A stretch of DNA of 64,000 bases from Polymorphobacter fuscus (GCF_011927825.1 NZ_JAATJI010000002.1:434001-498000), one strand, 5' to 3'. Shown: positions 42,802 to 53,866, counted from the stretch's first letter. Numbers and translations: made by a program. The notes: generated from the letters alone by a model not told the origin.

Positions 42802-44214
42802 TCAGACGCTGTAGTACATGTCGAATTCGACCGGTGCCGGCGTCATTTCCCAACGCATAACATCCTGCATCTTCACTTCGATGTACGAATCGATCTGGTC
42901 GTCGGTGAAGACCCCACCCTTGGTGAAGACAGCGCGCGACCGGTCGAGCGCCCCCAGAGCTTCACGCAGCGAGGCGCAGACCGTCGGGACCTTCTTCAGT
43001 TCCTTCGGCGGCAGGTCATAGAGGTTCTTGTCCATCGGCGCGCCCGGATGGATGCGGTTTTCAATGCCGTCCAGCCCGGCCATCAGCAGCGCCGTGTAGC
43101 AGAGATAGGGATTGGCCATGGCATCGGGGAAGCGGACTTCGACGCGCTTCGCCTTGCCGCCGCTGCCATAGGGGATGCGGCACGAGGCCGAGCGGTTGCG
43201 CGACGAATAGGCGAGCAGCACTGGCGCTTCGAAGCCCGGGACCAGCCGCTTGTAGCTGTTGGTCGACGGGTTGGTGAAGGCGTTGCAGGCCTTGGCGTGC
43301 TTTATGATACCGCCGATGAAGAACAGCGCCAGTTCCGAAAGGCCGGCATAGCCATCGCCGGCGAACAGCGGCGTCTTGCCGTTCCAGATCGACAAATGGG
43401 TGTGCATGCCGCTGCCATTGTCGTCCTTGATCGGCTTGGGCATGAACGTCGCGGTCTTGCCATAGGCATGGGCGACCTGGTGGACGACATATTTGTAGAC
43501 CTGCATGCGGTCGGCCGTCGTCGTCAGCGTGCCGAAGGTCAGGCCGAGCTCGTGCTGGGCGGCGGCGACTTCATGGTGATGCTTGTCGCAAGGCAGCCCC
43601 ATTTCGATCATCGTCGCAACCATCTCGCCGCGCAGATCGACGGCGCTGTCGACCGGGGCGACGGGAAAATACCCGCCCTTGACGCGCGGGCGGTGCGCCA
43701 TGTTGCCGCCTTCATAGACCTTGCCCGAATTGCCCGGCAGCTCGATGTCGTCGAGATGGTAGAAGCCTTCGCCGTAGCCGAGGCCGAAGCGGACATCGTC
43801 GAAAACGAAGAATTCGGCTTCCGGCCCGATGTAGATGGTGTCGCCGATGCCGGTCGACTTGAGATAGGCTTCCCCGCGCTTGGCGGTCGAGCGCGGATCG
43901 CGGCTGTAGAGCTGGCCCGTCGACGGTTCGACCACATCGCAGACCAGGATCAGCATCGGCGTCGCCGAGAACGGATCGATGTAGACTGCCTCGAGGTCGG
44001 GCATGAGGATCATGTCGGATTCGTTGATCGCCTTCCAGCCTTCGATCGACGAACCGTCGAACATGAAGCCGTCGGTCAGCATGTCTTCATCGATGACGCT
44101 GGAAACCATGGTCAGGTGCTGCCACTTGCCCTTGGGATCGGTGAACCGCAGATCGACCCATTCGATCTCCTTTTCCTTGATCATGTCGAGGATGCCGGCG
44201 ACGAGCTTTGCCAT
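42802..44214 (-). CDS. glnA: glutamine synthetase, type I
   Basis: 470 residues, dodecameric [35 protein letters not shown], the [10 protein letters not shown] region and [19 protein letters not shown] mark the active site. [12 protein letters not shown] holds the Tyr equivalent to the adenylylation site, so activity is expected to be controlled by GlnE. It assimilates ammonia into glutamine. glnB lies 42 bp upstream, and both are probably transcribed from the sigma-54-type promoter before glnB. Confidence 0.95.
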   Translation of the reverse strand: MAKLVAGILDMIKEKEIEWVDLRFTDPKGKWQHLTMVSSVIDEDMLTDGFMFDGSSIEGWKAINESDMILMPDLEAVYIDPFSATPMLILVCDVVEPSTGQLYSRDPRSTAKRGEAYLKSTGIGDTIYIGPEAEFFVFDDVRFGLGYGEGFYHLDDIELPGNSGKVYEGGNMAHRPRVKGGYFPVAPVDSAVDLRGEMVATMIEMGLPCDKHHHEVAAAQHELGLTFGTLTTTADRMQVYKYVVHQVAHAYGKTATFMPKPIKDDNGSGMHTHLSIWNGKTPLFAGDGYAGLSELALFFIGGIIKHAKACNAFTNPSTNSYKRLVPGFEAPVLLAYSSRNRSASCRIPYGSGGKAKRVEVRFPDAMANPYLCYTALLMAGLDGIENRIHPGAPMDKNLYDLPPKELKKVPTVCASLREALGALDRSRAVFTKGGVFTDDQIDSYIEVKMQDVMRWEMTPAPVEFDMYYSV

Positions 44215-44256
44215 GAAATCAGTCCCTTGGTTTTCGTTTAAGAAGAAACACTGCGA

Positions 44257-44754
<498 letters not shown>

Positions 44755-45525
44755 TCATACTGTCGTGGCGTAGCCGCCGTCGACCGTGAGCACGCTGCCG
44801 CACAGGAATGCCGACGCCCGGCTGCCCAGGAACAAAGCGACGCCGCCCATGTCGTCGGCATCGCCCCGCCGCTGCATCGGCGTTGCTGCCAGCGATCCGG
44901 CGGCAAACTCCTCGGCGATGGCCGCGGTCATTTTCGACGGGAAGTACCCCGGCGCAATTGCGTTGACGGCAATGTGTCGGCCCGCGAGGTTCTTCGCCAT
45001 CATCCGGGTCAGGTGCAGCACGGCGGCCTTGGAAGCGGCGTAGCTGTAGGTTTCGATCCCCGACACATGCTGCCCGTCGATCGAGCCGATGTTGATCACC
45101 CGGGCATAATCATCGGGCCGGGCCGCCGCCTCGAGCAGCCCGATCAGGCGCTGGGTCAGGAAGAAGACCGACTTGACGTTGATGTCCATGACCTTGTCCC
45201 AACCGGATTCCGGGAAACTGTCGAAGTCCGCGCCCCAGGATGCGCCGGCGTTGTTGAACAGCACATCGACCTTCGGTGTCAGCCTGGCGACCTCGGCGGC
45301 AAAACGGTCGATTTCGGCCATCTGCGAAAGGTCGGCGGGGATTGCATGGGCGGCGCTGCCGAGCTGCGCTGCCAGGCCTTCGACATCGCTGGCCTTGCGG
45401 CTGGTCAGGATAACCGTCGCGCCATTGTCGACATAGGCGCGGGCGATCATCTCGCCGATGCCGCGGCTGCCGCCGGTGATGACGACGGTCTTGCCGGCGA
45501 CGGAAAAGAGCTGGTCGATCTTCAA
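44755..45525 (-). CDS. short-chain dehydrogenase/reductase
   Basis: 256 residues, classical SDR. NAD(P)-binding TGGSRGIG (residues 17-24), NNAG motif, catalytic Ser in INIGSIDG, and YSYAASKA with the YxxxK pair. It ends in VLTVDGG. Probably an alcohol/ketone oxidoreductase; substrate unknown. The MFS gene lies upstream by 17 bp on the same strand, so the two are likely cotranscribed. Confidence 0.9.
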   Translation of the reverse strand: MKIDQLFSVAGKTVVITGGSRGIGEMIARAYVDNGATVILTSRKASDVEGLAAQLGSAAHAIPADLSQMAEIDRFAAEVARLTPKVDVLFNNAGASWGADFDSFPESGWDKVMDINVKSVFFLTQRLIGLLEAAARPDDYARVINIGSIDGQHVSGIETYSYAASKAAVLHLTRMMAKNLAGRHIAVNAIAPGYFPSKMTAAIAEEFAAGSLAATPMQRRGDADDMGGVALFLGSRASAFLCGSVLTVDGGYATTV

Positions 45526-45542
45526 GGGGGGGCCTTTCGGGG

Positions 45543-47204
45543 TCAGACAGGTTCGCCGGCCGCACGGGCGCGGGCGAGCGATGTGGATTCGGCGCGCGGC
45601 AGGCCGCGGATGGCAAGGACCAGCAGCAGCCAGACCACCGGGGCGGCAAGGAAGGTGCAGCGGATCGCGAATTGCAGGTCTCCGGTGGCGTCGCTGATCA
45701 GCCCGACGACATAGGGGCCGTTGCCCAGCCCCAGCATCGTCGTGCCGAGGAAGAACATCGCGCCGGCCGTGCCGCGCATGCGCGGCAGCACCAGGTCCTG
45801 CATCGATGCGGTGACGCCGCCGAGCCAGAAGGTGCTGATCAGGTTGGTGAGGAAGATGGCGATGTAGAAGGCGTTGAGGTCCTGCGTCCAGAAGGCGAAG
45901 ATCGACACCGGCAGCGGCAGGATCGACGCGAGCAGCGACACGACCAGCCGGCCGCTCGGCGACCGCTTGCGCCAGGCGTCGCCGATGATGCCTCCCAGCG
46001 ACGTGCCGACCCAGCCGCCGATCGCCGAACCAAGGCCCAGGAACAGCCCCGCGGTTGCCGGCGTCGCGCCCAGGTTGCGAAAGGCGTAGATATAGACCCA
46101 GGCCCCGACGGCGTAGCTGCCGAAGGAGATCAGTGTCCCGGCGCCGGCGGCCTGCAGGAAGGTCGGGGTGCCCCAGGTCAGCGCGAACAGCGGCTTGTCA
46201 CGGACGGCGAGCGACTGCGCCCAGCTGGTGACGCCGTAAACGCCAAGGGCCATCGACGCCCATTGGATGGCATTCGACGTCAGGGGGATGCCGCCGATGC
46301 GGGCCAGCACTTTCAACTTTTCCGCCGGTATCAGCGAATCGGTCCACATCGTCAGCAGGATGGCGGCGATGACAACCGCCACGATGGCCAGCAGATTGGC
46401 GCGGATGACTCCGGCGCTGGCACCGGCACGGCGCAGCCCGATCAGTGTGAAGGGCGGCAGCACCGTGCCCAGTTCGGCGATGGTCTTGCGGAACGGGTGC
46501 GGCTCGCGCGGGCCGGCCGGCAGGCCATCGGCATAGCCGCGCGGCGGCTCCTTCAACGTCAGCACGAGCAGCGCCAACAGCACACCGGGCAGGCCGATGA
46601 TGAGGAACGCCGCCTGCCAGCCGGCGAGGCCGAGCGGGGCCGTGCCGGGCGCAAAGGCATTGTTCCAGCCTTCGACGACGACGCCGCTGATGGCGAACGA
46701 CAGGCCGGCGCCGATGAAGATGCCGCTGGAATAGATCGCCAGCGCGGTGGCGCGCCGCGCCTTGGGAAACCAGTCGCTGATCAGCGAATAGGCGGCCGGG
46801 CTGGCGCTCGCCTCTCCCACGCCGACGCCGACGCGGGCGGCGGCGAGCCCGCCGAAATTGGTCGCAAAGCCCGACAGCGCCGTCATTCCCGACCAGACGG
46901 CGAGGCCGAGCGCGATGGTGCGGGTGCGCAGCCACGTGTCCGCCAGCTTGCCCAGCGCCAGGCCGAACAGACCGTAGAAAAGCGCAAAGACCGTTCCGGA
47001 CAACAGCCCCAGCTGCCCATCCGAAAGCCCCAGGTCCTTCTGGATATAGGGCCCCAGGATGGTCAGGATCGACCGGTCGATGAAGTTGAAGATATAGACG
47101 ACCATCAGGACGCCCAGCACATATTTGGCATAGGCGCCGCCAACGGGCGGCAGGCCGGGGCGGGCGACGTCAGCTGCAGTCGATGACGTCTCGCGGCCGG
47201 TCAT
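45543..47204 (-). CDS. MFS transporter (spinster-like)
   Basis: 553 residues with about twelve hydrophobic segments. The first segment pair VYIFNFIDRSILTILGPYIQKDLGLSDGQLGLLSG and LGKLADTWLRTRTI carry the MFS motif A features. A large cytoplasmic loop with EPPRGYADGLPAGPREPHPF lies after TM6. Sphingomonads have many paralogues of this type; substrates are uncertain, often lipids or sugars. ATG 47204 is preferred; ATG 47216 is the alternative. It precedes the SDR gene. Confidence 0.87.
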   Translation of the reverse strand: MTGRETSSTAADVARPGLPPVGGAYAKYVLGVLMVVYIFNFIDRSILTILGPYIQKDLGLSDGQLGLLSGTVFALFYGLFGLALGKLADTWLRTRTIALGLAVWSGMTALSGFATNFGGLAAARVGVGVGEASASPAAYSLISDWFPKARRATALAIYSSGIFIGAGLSFAISGVVVEGWNNAFAPGTAPLGLAGWQAAFLIIGLPGVLLALLVLTLKEPPRGYADGLPAGPREPHPFRKTIAELGTVLPPFTLIGLRRAGASAGVIRANLLAIVAVVIAAILLTMWTDSLIPAEKLKVLARIGGIPLTSNAIQWASMALGVYGVTSWAQSLAVRDKPLFALTWGTPTFLQAAGAGTLISFGSYAVGAWVYIYAFRNLGATPATAGLFLGLGSAIGGWVGTSLGGIIGDAWRKRSPSGRLVVSLLASILPLPVSIFAFWTQDLNAFYIAIFLTNLISTFWLGGVTASMQDLVLPRMRGTAGAMFFLGTTMLGLGNGPYVVGLISDATGDLQFAIRCTFLAAPVVWLLLVLAIRGLPRAESTSLARARAAGEPV

Positions 47205-47322
47205 GCATATCCCCACGGCTACGGCCTTTGCGGCCTTGTTGACCTTGGGTAGCAGCGGCGGGGCAGGGTGGAAAGATGCCGCGCATCCACCGGCACAAAA
47301 GGCGGTGAAAGGTTCGGGGCGG

Positions 47323-47502
47323 TCAGTCGGCGGCGCGCGCGATCGCCGATGCCGGGGCCTGTGCGGCGCTGACGCCGATGGCCATGGTCGCGGTTGCCGC
47401 GGCTATGACGAGCAGCGGTCGGCGATAGCGGCGCAACATGCCACGGCCCCAGGCGCCCAGCCTGGCGACGACATTGCTGAAACTGGCCTCATAGGGATCC
47501 AT
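47323..47502 (-). CDS. small single-pass membrane protein (uncertain)
   Basis: 59 residues: a basic segment LRRYRRP is followed by a hydrophobic helix (LLVIAAATATMAIGVSAA) and a short Ala-rich tail. It may be a real small membrane protein, but the ribosome-binding site is weak and no family is recognisable. Confidence 0.35.
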   Translation of the reverse strand: MDPYEASFSNVVARLGAWGRGMLRRYRRPLLVIAAATATMAIGVSAAQAPASAIARAAD

Positions 47503-47770
47503 CACAGCCACCGATCGATCGAGTTTGCAATCGGAAGGCGGCCAGATCGACGCTCCCGGCACAGCAATGCGGCGCAAGGCGCGGAAATCATTAGACCCCC
47601 GATTCGCAGCCGTGGATATCACCATTCGGTCGCTGATGCCATGGCTGTTGCGATGGCGATACGACCCGTGGGACCAGCCGATCCTTGACCAATAAGGTGA
47701 TGCCAAAGGACGCGGTCTTACAATGGTGGCGGCACCACCCTAGATTGCAGCCATTCCGGAGGAGGATTTC

Positions 47771-48322
47771 ATGTCGAACTTGGCAGTCGTGACGTTGGCG
47801 GGCGGGTGCTTCTGGTGCACCGAGGCGGTTTTCAATGAATTGCGCGGGGTCGAAAGCGTGGTTTCGGGTTATATCGGCGGCAGCGTCGACCACCCGACCT
47901 ATGAGCAGGTTTGCAGCGGCCGGACGGGCCATGCCGAAGCCGTGCGTATCGCCTATGACCCCGACGTTGTCGGGCTGGACGACTTGCTCGACATTTTCTT
48001 CCACACCCATGACCCGACGACGCTCAATCGTCAGGGCGCGGACACCGGCACCCAGTATCGGTCGGCGATCTTCCCGGCCGATGCTGCCCAGCGTGACGCG
48101 GCGGAAGCCGCGATCCGCCGCAACCAGGCGGTGTGGGACGCACCGATCGTGACCACGATCGAACCCGACAGCACCTGGTATCCCGCCGAGGATTATCACC
48201 AGCGCTATTTCGAGCGGAACGGCACCGCCAACGGCTATTGCGCCGCGGTGGTGGCGCCCAAGCTGGCCAAGTTCCGCAAGGGCTATGCGGCACGGTTGAA
48301 GCGCACCGCAGCGAGCGTGTAG
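47771..48322 (+). CDS. msrA: peptide-methionine (S)-S-oxide reductase
   Basis: 183 residues. The catalytic motif [10 protein letters not shown] (Cys13 nucleophile, Cys16) is at the N-terminus, and the central QYRSAIF and the [10 protein letters not shown] blocks are conserved. It reduces oxidised methionine in proteins using thioredoxin. A very strong ribosome-binding site (GGAGGAGGA) precedes the start. The gene stands alone and ends in a shared terminator at 48353. Confidence 0.95.
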   Translation: MSNLAVVTLAGGCFWCTEAVFNELRGVESVVSGYIGGSVDHPTYEQVCSGRTGHAEAVRIAYDPDVVGLDDLLDIFFHTHDPTTLNRQGADTGTQYRSAIFPADAAQRDAAEAAIRRNQAVWDAPIVTTIEPDSTWYPAEDYHQRYFERNGTANGYCAAVVAPKLAKFRKGYAARLKRTAASV

Positions 48323-48352
48323 CGGAGCGTCAGGTTGCCAGGCGCAAGACGG

Positions 48353-48376
48353 GTCGGCGGGGTCTTCCCCGCCGAC
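48353..48376. terminator. bidirectional hairpin between msrA and the S9 peptidase
   Basis: Arms GTCGGCGGGG and CCCCGCCGAC (10 bp, perfect) around TCTT, in the 60-bp gap between convergent genes. T-tracts are weak on both sides. Confidence 0.6.
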
Positions 48377-48382
48377 ACCGGC

Positions 48383-50431
48383 TTATTTGGCGCGATACCG
48401 CCCGTACCAATCCGTCACCGCCAGGATCGATGCCAGCCACTGCGACGGCCGCCCCATGCCATGGCCCGCCTCCGGCAGGCGCACCATTCGCGCGTCGATA
48501 CCGCGAACCTTGAGCGCCTGGTAATAGGCTTCGGTTTGGGCGATCGGGGTGCGCCAGTCGGCGTCGCCGTCGATCAGCAGCGTCGGAGTCTTGACGCTGC
48601 CGACCATGCTCAGCGTCGATCGCTTCCAATAGTCCTCGTGATTGTCCCAGGGCCGGCCCGGCACCCAGTTCTGCAGCGTCACCGCGACGATATCCGATGT
48701 CAGCCCCTGCACCGTCCAGTCGGTGACCGGGCGCAGCGCCGCCGCGGCGCGGAAGCGGTCGGTCTTGGCGATGGCGTTGGTGGTCAGCACGCCGCCGCCC
48801 GAACCGCCGCCGATGAACAGGTTGTTGGCGTCGACATAGGGGCGTTTGACCATCTCATCGACGCCGGACATCAGGTCGGCATGGTCGTCGCCGGGGTAGC
48901 TGCCGCCGCGCGACGGATCGATGCCGTTGGCAAAGGCCTCGCCATAGCCGATCGAGCCGCGCGGGTTGGAAAACAGCACGATATAGCCGGCAGCGGCATA
49001 GATCTGGTGGGTGACCGAGAAATAGGGGCCATAGTCGCCATTGGGGCCGCCGTGGATCTCCAGTGCGAGCGGGTATTTCTTGGCGGGGTCGAAGTCCGGC
49101 GGATACTGCACCCAGCCTTCGATGGGCAGGGCGCCGACGCTCGAGCGCCAGGTGACTCGTTCCAGCTTGCCGATGCTCTTGCTGGCGCGCCAGTCGGCGT
49201 TGAAATCGACCTTGCCGACCAGATGGCCCTGCCGCTCGATGGCGAGTGCCGCCGGCCGATCCGCCTCGGCGCTGGTATAGGCGAAGGTGCCATTGCCTTC
49301 CGACCAGTTACCGCCGGAGGAGGGCAGATACAGCCGCGTGCCGCCGACCTTTTCGACAATCACCATCGGCCCGAACTTGTCGGTATCGGCGTTGACCGAA
49401 ACCCGCGCCACGCGGGTGAAGCCGGCATCATTGTAGAAGATATACAGACCCTTGCCGTCCTTTGCCCATTTGGCGTCGATGATCGGGCGGTCGAGCCGGG
49501 CCGTCAGGTTCCGCGCCGGGCCGCCGGCCATGGGCCGGATCCACAAATCGGGCTGGATGTAGAATTTGGTGCTGGTCGGCGCGCCGACCCAGGCGATCAT
49601 CTTGCCGTCGGGCGACACTGCAGGCTGTTCCTCGCTGCCATCGATGTCGGTCAGCCGCACCGGGGCACCGCCGCTTGCCGCGATGCTGTAGAGGTCCGAT
49701 TCGGCTGGCAGCATGTCGGCGCCGGGGCGCAGCCGTGTCGCATAGACAATGCGCTCGCCGTCGGGGGTCCATTCGATTGCCGTGCTGGAAATCTGGTCGG
49801 TGTCGCCCTTGGTCAATTGCACCGGCGCGGCGCCATCAAGGGTGGTGACGAACAACTGCTCGGCGCCCGGCGCGATATAGCCGCTGCCGTCGTTGCGATA
49901 GCGGAAGCTGTCGATGACCTTGGGCGCCGTCGCCCAGGTTGCGCCTTCGGGCTTTGCCGGCATGCCGGGGATGGTCACGACCGGCGATTCGACCCGGCCG
50001 ACAAAGGCAATGCGGCTGCCATCGGGCGACCAGGCGATGCCGCGAGGACCGACCTTGCCGCTGGTGACCATCCGCGCCGTGCCGGTGGCGATGTCCATGA
50101 CCCAGAGCTGCGGCTTGCCTAGGAACGGCGCAACATAGGCGATGCGCTTGCCATCGGGGGACCATTCGGCGCCACCGGCCTTGGTGGCGGCACCGGCCAG
50201 CAGCCGCTGGTCGATCTTTGTACCGCTGACCGTCGCCAGCCACAGCTCCCCGGTGCGGGTGTCGCTCTGGATGTCGAAGGCGGCACGGGTGAAGACGACA
50301 TGGTTGCCATCGGGCGACACCTTGGGGTCGGTGACCATCGACAGGCGGTAAAGGTCGGCGGCTTCGAAGGGTGTGGCGGCGATCGCCGGCGTCGCGGCAG
50401 CAAGCAGCAGGGCAAGGAGATGGGGCTTCAC
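48383..50431 (-). CDS. prolyl oligopeptidase-family (S9) serine peptidase, exported
   Basis: 682 residues. A signal peptide (LLALLLAAATPAIA) is followed by a WD/beta-propeller-like domain of repeated SPDGxxxAF/V motifs to about residue 400. The C-terminal alpha/beta-hydrolase domain carries the nucleophile region FIGGGSGGGVL, an Asp in DGDADWRTPI and a His in EAGHGMGRPS. It probably cleaves short peptides in the periplasm, resembling dipeptidyl/acylaminoacyl peptidases of the S9C type. Confidence 0.9.
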   Translation of the reverse strand: MKPHLLALLLAAATPAIAATPFEAADLYRLSMVTDPKVSPDGNHVVFTRAAFDIQSDTRTGELWLATVSGTKIDQRLLAGAATKAGGAEWSPDGKRIAYVAPFLGKPQLWVMDIATGTARMVTSGKVGPRGIAWSPDGSRIAFVGRVESPVVTIPGMPAKPEGATWATAPKVIDSFRYRNDGSGYIAPGAEQLFVTTLDGAAPVQLTKGDTDQISSTAIEWTPDGERIVYATRLRPGADMLPAESDLYSIAASGGAPVRLTDIDGSEEQPAVSPDGKMIAWVGAPTSTKFYIQPDLWIRPMAGGPARNLTARLDRPIIDAKWAKDGKGLYIFYNDAGFTRVARVSVNADTDKFGPMVIVEKVGGTRLYLPSSGGNWSEGNGTFAYTSAEADRPAALAIERQGHLVGKVDFNADWRASKSIGKLERVTWRSSVGALPIEGWVQYPPDFDPAKKYPLALEIHGGPNGDYGPYFSVTHQIYAAAGYIVLFSNPRGSIGYGEAFANGIDPSRGGSYPGDDHADLMSGVDEMVKRPYVDANNLFIGGGSGGGVLTTNAIAKTDRFRAAAALRPVTDWTVQGLTSDIVAVTLQNWVPGRPWDNHEDYWKRSTLSMVGSVKTPTLLIDGDADWRTPIAQTEAYYQALKVRGIDARMVRLPEAGHGMGRPSQWLASILAVTDWYGRYRAK

Positions 50432-50520
50432 CGGCGGTCCTGTCGGTTTTGAGGATGGCTGCCGCCTTATTCCCGGTCATGCTGGCCATTGCCAGAGCCC
50501 CGATCAGGATTTGCCGAAAA

Positions 50521-51693
50521 ATGACCACGCAATTCGACCAGTGGCGCGCCCGTTCCCCCTATTATGACGAAAGCCATGAGGCGGTGGCTCAGAGCGTCCG
50601 GCGGTTCATGGCGCAGGAAGTGCTGCCCCACATCGACCGATGGGAGGCGGAAGGCGAACTGCCGCGATCGCTGCACCGAAAGGCGGCGGAGGCCGGCGTG
50701 CTCGGGCTCAACTATCCGGAGGAATTCGGCGGGCACAGCGAGGGCTTCGACATTTTCCATTCGCTGACCCAGTCGGAGGAGATGGCGGCCGCGGGCGCCG
50801 GCGGGCTGGGCGCGTCGCTGATGACCCATGGCATCGGACTGCCGCCGATCCTGGCGCTCGGCAGCGCGGATATGAAGCGCCGGATCGCCCCCGCGGTGCT
50901 GTCGGGCGACAAGATCATCGCACTGGCGATCACCGAGCCATCGGGCGGCTCCGACGTTGCGCAACTCCGGACCAAGGCGGTGCTGACCGGCAACAAATAT
51001 GTCGTCAACGGGTCGAAGATGTTCATCACCTCGGGGATGCGCGCCGACTATATGACCGTGGCGGTGCGTACCGGCGGGGACGGCATGGGCGGCATCTCGC
51101 TGATGCTGATCGAAACCGACCGCCCCGGTGTCTCGCGGACCCGGCTCGACAAGATGGGCTGGCGCTGTTCGGACACGGCCGCCGTGCATTTCGACAATGT
51201 CGAAGTGCCGCCGGAAAACCTCATCGGGCCGGAAAACGGCGGCTTTGCCGGTATCATGCGCAATTTCAACGGTGAGCGGCTGGGCATGGCGCATGGCTGT
51301 TGCGCCATGGCGCGGGTGGCGCTGGCCGAGGCGGTCGAATGGGCGACGACGCGCGAAACCTTCGGCAAGCGGCTGGCGCAGCATCAATCCATCCGCATCA
51401 AGCTGGCGGATTGCGCCCGGCAGATCGCCGCCACCCAAGCCTGGGTCGATCTTTGTGCCTGGCAGGTCAAGACGGGCAAGGGCCTGCCCGCCGATTTCGC
51501 CATGCTGAAGGTGCAGGCGACGCGCATGCTCGAACATGTCGCGCGCGAGGCGGCGCAAGTCTTGGGCGGCGCCAGCTACATCACCGGGTCGAAGGTGGAG
51601 CGCATCTATCGCGAGGTCCGCGTCAACGCCATCGGCGGCGGCAGCGAGGAGATCATGCTCGATCTGGCGGGGCGCCAGCTGGGTTACAACTGA
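50521..51693 (+). CDS. acyl-CoA dehydrogenase
   Basis: 390 residues. FAD-binding features include ALAITEPSGGSDVAQLRT and the C-terminal helical domain KRLAQHQSIRIKLADCARQIAAT and QVLGGASYITGSKVERIYREVRVNAIGGGSEEIMLDLAGRQ, with the catalytic acid expected in that last stretch. It catalyses alpha,beta-desaturation of an acyl-CoA in beta-oxidation. ATG 50521 has a weak ribosome-binding site; an upstream in-frame Met is possible. It is divergent from the S9 peptidase. Confidence 0.92.
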   Translation: MTTQFDQWRARSPYYDESHEAVAQSVRRFMAQEVLPHIDRWEAEGELPRSLHRKAAEAGVLGLNYPEEFGGHSEGFDIFHSLTQSEEMAAAGAGGLGASLMTHGIGLPPILALGSADMKRRIAPAVLSGDKIIALAITEPSGGSDVAQLRTKAVLTGNKYVVNGSKMFITSGMRADYMTVAVRTGGDGMGGISLMLIETDRPGVSRTRLDKMGWRCSDTAAVHFDNVEVPPENLIGPENGGFAGIMRNFNGERLGMAHGCCAMARVALAEAVEWATTRETFGKRLAQHQSIRIKLADCARQIAATQAWVDLCAWQVKTGKGLPADFAMLKVQATRMLEHVAREAAQVLGGASYITGSKVERIYREVRVNAIGGGSEEIMLDLAGRQLGYN

Positions 51694-51710
51694 CCCAGCC
51701 GAAGCTGGCG

Positions 51711-53144
51711 TCATTCCGCCGCCAGCGGCCGCGGCATTGCCGGCCGCACCGCCGCGCGCCGCACCCGCCGCGCTGCCTGCGTCGCCAGCGGCGGCAGGCT
51801 GACAAGCACTTCCAGCCCGCCGACATCGCGGTTGCGCGCCACGATGTTGCCGCCATGCGCGGCGGCGATCAGCCGCGCCAGCGCCAGCCCGAGGCCCAGG
51901 CCGCCGGTCTGGCGGTTGCGCGAAGGCTCGCCCCGCTTGAACGGCTTGAACACCTCGTCGACCATGTCGGGGTCGAGGCCGGGGCCGCGGTCGGCGACTC
52001 CCAGCGTCAGCATTCGCCCGATGCTGTTGACCCGGACTTCGGCGGCACCGGCGTAGATAATGGCGTTGTCCACCAGATTTTGCAGCATCCGCCCCAGCGC
52101 CAGCGCGTCGCCATCGACAATCGCCTTTGCCGGTCCGGGCGCCAGCGTCACCGGCAGGTCCATCGCCCTTGCATCGGCGACCACCCGCCCGGCGATCGCC
52201 ATCAGGTCGACGGGCGTGCGCGCGCCGATCTTGTTGCCATGGCGGATGAAGCCGATCGTCGCCTCCACCATCGCGCGCATCTGGTCGATATCGGCCTGTA
52301 CCGCCTCGCGCAGCGGCGCCGGCGCCGCTTCCATGCGAAAGGCGATGCGGGTCAGCGGCGTGCGCAGGTCATGGGCGATCGCGCCGATCATGGCGGTGCG
52401 TTCCGCCATGGTCTCCGCGACCCGTCCCTGCATCTTGGTCAGCGCTTCGGCGGCCAGCCGCAACTCGGTCGATCCTTCGGCTGGCACCGCAGGCGCGGCA
52501 TTGTCGGCGCCGACCCGTTCTGCGGCGTCGGCAAAGCGCCGGATCGGCGCCGTCAATTGCCGCGCGAAAATATAGGCAAGCGGAAGAGTCACCAGCACCG
52601 ACAGCAGGAACGCCATGATCTGCCGCCGCTGATAGCGTGTGACGAGCGGCCGCGGCGGCGTCTCGACAACGATCCACCGGCCATCGGCGCCCTTCATCGC
52701 GGCAAATACGGTGTTGTAGAATTGCGCCTGGCCCAGCCGCAGCGGCACCCCGGCCTCGGTGCGGTAGCGGAACGGAAAGTTGGTCTGGTCGGTGCGATAC
52801 ACCAGCGCCACCTGGTCGACCGGCCGGCCGACGCGCGCTGCGAGCGCCCTGGTCAATCCGGGATCGCTGCGCAGGTCGGTCCCCGGGCGTGGCGGCGTCG
52901 CGGCGGTGGACAGGCGCAGCAGCGGGTCTGTCGGCGGCGTGCCGGGATGGTGTTCGGCGACGACCAGCGCTTCGGCAAGATCGTGCATCGAAAAGAAGTC
53001 CAGCCGCGGCATCGGCAATGCCCAGGTCAGGAACACGCTGACGATCGCCGATGCCAGCAGGCTGAGCGTCAGCATAACCAGGGTCTGCCACAGGATCGGC
53101 AGGCGACCGACCGTGGCGACCATCCCGCCGGCGCGGCTGATCAC
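51711..53144 (-). CDS. membrane sensor histidine kinase (EnvZ-like)
   Basis: 477 residues. Two transmembrane helices (about residues 15-40 and 160-180) flank a periplasmic domain, followed by HAMP, HisKA with AHDLRTPL (phosphorylatable His), and an HATPase with NLVDNAIIYAG, DRGPGLDP and GLGLGLALAR. It starts at GTG 53144 in a GTGA overlap with the response regulator stop. With that regulator it forms an OmpR-class two-component system; the signal is not readable. Confidence 0.92.
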   Translation of the reverse strand: MISRAGGMVATVGRLPILWQTLVMLTLSLLASAIVSVFLTWALPMPRLDFFSMHDLAEALVVAEHHPGTPPTDPLLRLSTAATPPRPGTDLRSDPGLTRALAARVGRPVDQVALVYRTDQTNFPFRYRTEAGVPLRLGQAQFYNTVFAAMKGADGRWIVVETPPRPLVTRYQRRQIMAFLLSVLVTLPLAYIFARQLTAPIRRFADAAERVGADNAAPAVPAEGSTELRLAAEALTKMQGRVAETMAERTAMIGAIAHDLRTPLTRIAFRMEAAPAPLREAVQADIDQMRAMVEATIGFIRHGNKIGARTPVDLMAIAGRVVADARAMDLPVTLAPGPAKAIVDGDALALGRMLQNLVDNAIIYAGAAEVRVNSIGRMLTLGVADRGPGLDPDMVDEVFKPFKRGEPSRNRQTGGLGLGLALARLIAAAHGGNIVARNRDVGGLEVLVSLPPLATQAARRVRRAAVRPAMPRPLAAE

Positions 53145-53866
53145 GCCGCTTCCGGCGTGACGGCGAGCATATAGCCTTCGTTGCGGACCGTGCGGATCAG
53201 GTTTTCCGGGTCGAGCTTGCGGCGCAGCCGGCTGATCGTCACATCGATCGCGCGGTCGAAGATATCCGCCGATGCGCCGTGCGCCGCGTCGAGCAACTGG
53301 TCGCGCGACAACACCGTCTGCGGCGTTTCGAGCAACACCTTGAGGACGCGAAACTCGGCATCGGTCAACTGGGTCGATGGCGCCGTCGCATGGCTCAACC
53401 GCCGGGCGATGACATCGAGCCGCCAGCCGCCGAAGCGGAAGTCGCGGTTGCCGACCGCGAGCCGCACCTCGTCCCGCCGGCGCAGCACGGCGCGGATGCG
53501 GGCCAGAAGTTCGCGCGGGTTGCAGGGCTTCGCCAGATAGTCGTCGGCGCCCAGCTCAAGCCCCTCGATCCGGTCGTGCTCGTCGCCCATCGCCGACAGC
53601 ACGATGATGCCCGGGCGGTTGGGGCCGTCGATGCGGCGCAGGACCGACAGCCCATCCTCGCCCGGCATCATCAGGTCGAGCAGGATCAGATCGACGGGCG
53701 ATTCGCCCAGCCGCGCGGTAAGCCCGCCGGCATCGGCGGCGGTGACAACGTCGAAATGATGCTCGCGCAGGAATCCGCCGATCAGCGACCGCAGGTCCGG
53801 ATCATCGTCGACGACCACGACTCGCGGCGTTGCCGCCGCTCTCGGCTGGTCGGACGCAATCCCCAT
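53141..53866 (-). CDS. OmpR-family response regulator
   Basis: 241 residues from ATG 53866. The receiver domain has VVVDDDPDLRSL, the phospho-acceptor Asp in LILLDLMMPGEDG and the Lys in YLAKPCNPREL. The C-terminal winged helix has QLTDAEFRVLKVLLETPQTVLSRDQLLDAAHG and the DVTISRLRRKLD recognition helix. It is translationally coupled to its kinase by overlap. Target genes unknown. Confidence 0.93.
   Translation of the reverse strand: MGIASDQPRAAATPRVVVVDDDPDLRSLIGGFLREHHFDVVTAADAGGLTARLGESPVDLILLDLMMPGEDGLSVLRRIDGPNRPGIIVLSAMGDEHDRIEGLELGADDYLAKPCNPRELLARIRAVLRRRDEVRLAVGNRDFRFGGWRLDVIARRLSHATAPSTQLTDAEFRVLKVLLETPQTVLSRDQLLDAAHGASADIFDRAIDVTISRLRRKLDPENLIRTVRNEGYMLAVTPEAA

Noticed and set aside
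47203..47688. Plus-strand reading frame upstream of msrA
   Set aside because: Low-complexity Arg/Gly composition and no domain; overlaps the weak small membrane-protein candidate on the other strand.
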